DNA of 5,750 nucleotides from Acetobacteraceae bacterium. GTDB lineage: Bacteria > Pseudomonadota > Alphaproteobacteria > Acetobacterales > Acetobacteraceae. Position 1 is the stretch's first letter; each line of letters starts with the position of its first letter. Positions 5,331 through 5,750 of the stretch are shown piece by piece. The DNA lies in assembly GCA_030039695.1 (NCBI GenBank), contig JASHVB010000341.1, forward strand, positions 1-5,750. Direction: 5' to 3'. Under the pieces are notes generated by a model. That model searched no databases. It saw only the letters and a program-made list of their open reading frames with translations, and was not told where the DNA came from. The translations under genes and the position numbers were made by a program.

Positions 5331-5550
5331 GTACGGACCGGCCTTGCGTGATAGACGTTACCAAATGGGCCTGAGCGCAAACTAAGCTCCGGGCAAGCCG
5401 AGTGAATGTCCCGCGCGGGGTCGCGTCGTGCCTCCGGACGCCGCGCGTGAACGTTAGCTCTGGCATGCCAGACTGCCAAATGCCGCCAGTCTCATCCCGA
5501 TAACGCTTAACGAAAGCAGTCTCTTCCGCCGACCTGAGCCACACTTTCGT
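5331..5550. other. No supported gene between the nested repeat and the final partial gene
   Basis: No frame here reads like a known protein. The long minus-strand open frame that crosses it is the mirror of the hydrolase gene. Apart from the palindromes at 5459-5492, it holds perfect 8-bp arms AACGAAAG (5509-5516) and CTTTCGTT (5544-5551), which lie just after the stop of the minus-strand partial gene and could be a 3' hairpin for it. Confidence 0.45.
5459..5472. repeat. 14-bp perfect palindrome
   Basis: TCTGGCATGCCAGA is perfectly self-complementary. It partly overlaps a second dyad, AGACTG (5470-5475) with CAGTCT (5487-5492). The surrounding sequence has no supported gene on the plus strand. 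It could be a binding site or a remnant; nothing in the context decides. Confidence 0.35.
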
Positions 5551-5748
5551 TCACGCTGTCATAGGCAGCCATGGAGAGGTCACAGCGGACTGTGCCTTAT
5601 GTCCGGGGTCGACGAAGACATCATTCGTTCCAACGGCTATATTGGGTTGGTTACCGAGGTGGCCAATGCCGAGGCAGTTATAGCCTGTTTGACGAACCTT
5701 CTCCCATAGCCTTTTGCTTGGCTGTTGGCCGCAGTCGGGGCTCTTGGC
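5551..5748 (-). CDS. Possible C-terminal end of an unrecognised gene (65 residues, 5' end outside window)
   Basis: On the minus strand a frame is open from the window edge to TGA (5553-5551). It reads AKSPDCGQQPSKRLWEKVRQ, TGYNCLGIGHLGNQPNIAVG, TNDVFVDPGHKAQSAVTSPW, LPMTA. The composition is protein-like, with two cysteines at 6 and 28 and balanced hydrophobic and charged residues, and its third codon positions are moderately GC-rich. I do not recognise a family. A plus-strand frame from 5571 to the window end overlaps it but is Arg- and His-rich and less plausible. With the 5' part missing the call stays tentative; it could also be non-coding. Confidence 0.35.
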   Translation of the reverse strand, partial: AKSPDCGQQPSKRLWEKVRQTGYNCLGIGHLGNQPNIAVGTNDVFVDPGHKAQSAVTSPWLPMTA

Positions 5749-5750
5749 TT

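Noticed and set aside
5411..5447. CGCGCGG and CCGCGCG inverted arms 22 bases apart
   Set aside because: Low-complexity GC-rich sequence in which such matches are expected by chance.
4576..5544. 322-codon open frame on the minus strand opposite the cyclase-family gene
   Set aside because: It is the mirror of the well-supported hydrolase; its composition is odd and matches no family.
5571..5750. Plus-strand frame open to the window end
   Set aside because: Arg/His-rich composition typical of a shadow frame; the minus-strand frame over the same bases reads better.
1..5750. tRNA genes, CRISPR arrays, att sites, complete insertion sequences
   Set aside because: I looked for cloverleaf ends, regularly spaced repeats and transposase-flanking terminal repeats and saw none.

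Overview
The window looks like a piece of a proteobacterial chromosome of fairly high GC, probably alphaproteobacterial. The evidence is indirect: a GlgX-type debranching enzyme, an IS630-type transposase remnant, a YeiH-type transporter remnant, a possible phasin fragment, a COG0523 GTPase and a Tat-exported cyclase-family protein. There is no rRNA or other marker gene, so the placement is an inference. No tRNA, CRISPR array, complete insertion sequence or phage module is visible.

Layout. Positions 1-635 (+) hold the C-terminal third of a glycogen debranching enzyme (glgX) whose start is outside the window. From about 640 to 1790 lies a gene graveyard. It contains an IS630 transposase N-terminal fragment with an amber stop (659-853, +), a Crp/Fnr-type helix-turn-helix tail (976-1110, -), the last part of a YeiH-family membrane transporter broken by an apparent one-base deletion (1184-1452, +), and a doubtful phasin-like remnant with a good ribosome binding site (1512-1774, -). 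The stretch 1775-2093 has no gene I can support, but it contains a convincing orphan Rho-independent terminator (2001-2025).

Positions 2094-2950 (+) hold two short genes 11 bases apart, both encoding proteins with Sec signal peptides. The first is unrecognised. The second resembles a widespread family of about 115-residue exported proteins with two conserved cysteines. A hairpin follows them, and then the convergent end of a COG0523/CobW-type GTPase gene (3016-4071, -).

That GTPase gene is divergent from a gene for a twin-arginine-exported cyclase-family (kynurenine formamidase-like) hydrolase (4204-5259, +). The 132-base gap between them holds a very good sigma70 promoter for the hydrolase, two short palindromes over the promoter, and an 8-bp hairpin in the leader. 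A long nested inverted repeat (5277-5330) follows the hydrolase. The last 420 bases carry only palindromes and the possible tail of an unrecognised minus-strand gene (5551-5748).

How the parts relate. The left half is a decayed junction between a conserved glycogen locus and intact genes. The two small exported proteins probably form one operon acting in the periplasm. The GTPase and the exported hydrolase may be functionally linked, because COG0523 proteins are metal chaperones or metal-homeostasis proteins and cyclase-family hydrolases are metalloenzymes, but only the shared divergent control region supports this. I see no clear new multi-gene system. The best leads are the two-gene exported cassette, the orphan terminator ahead of it, the altered metal motif in the hydrolase, and the nested repeat behind it.
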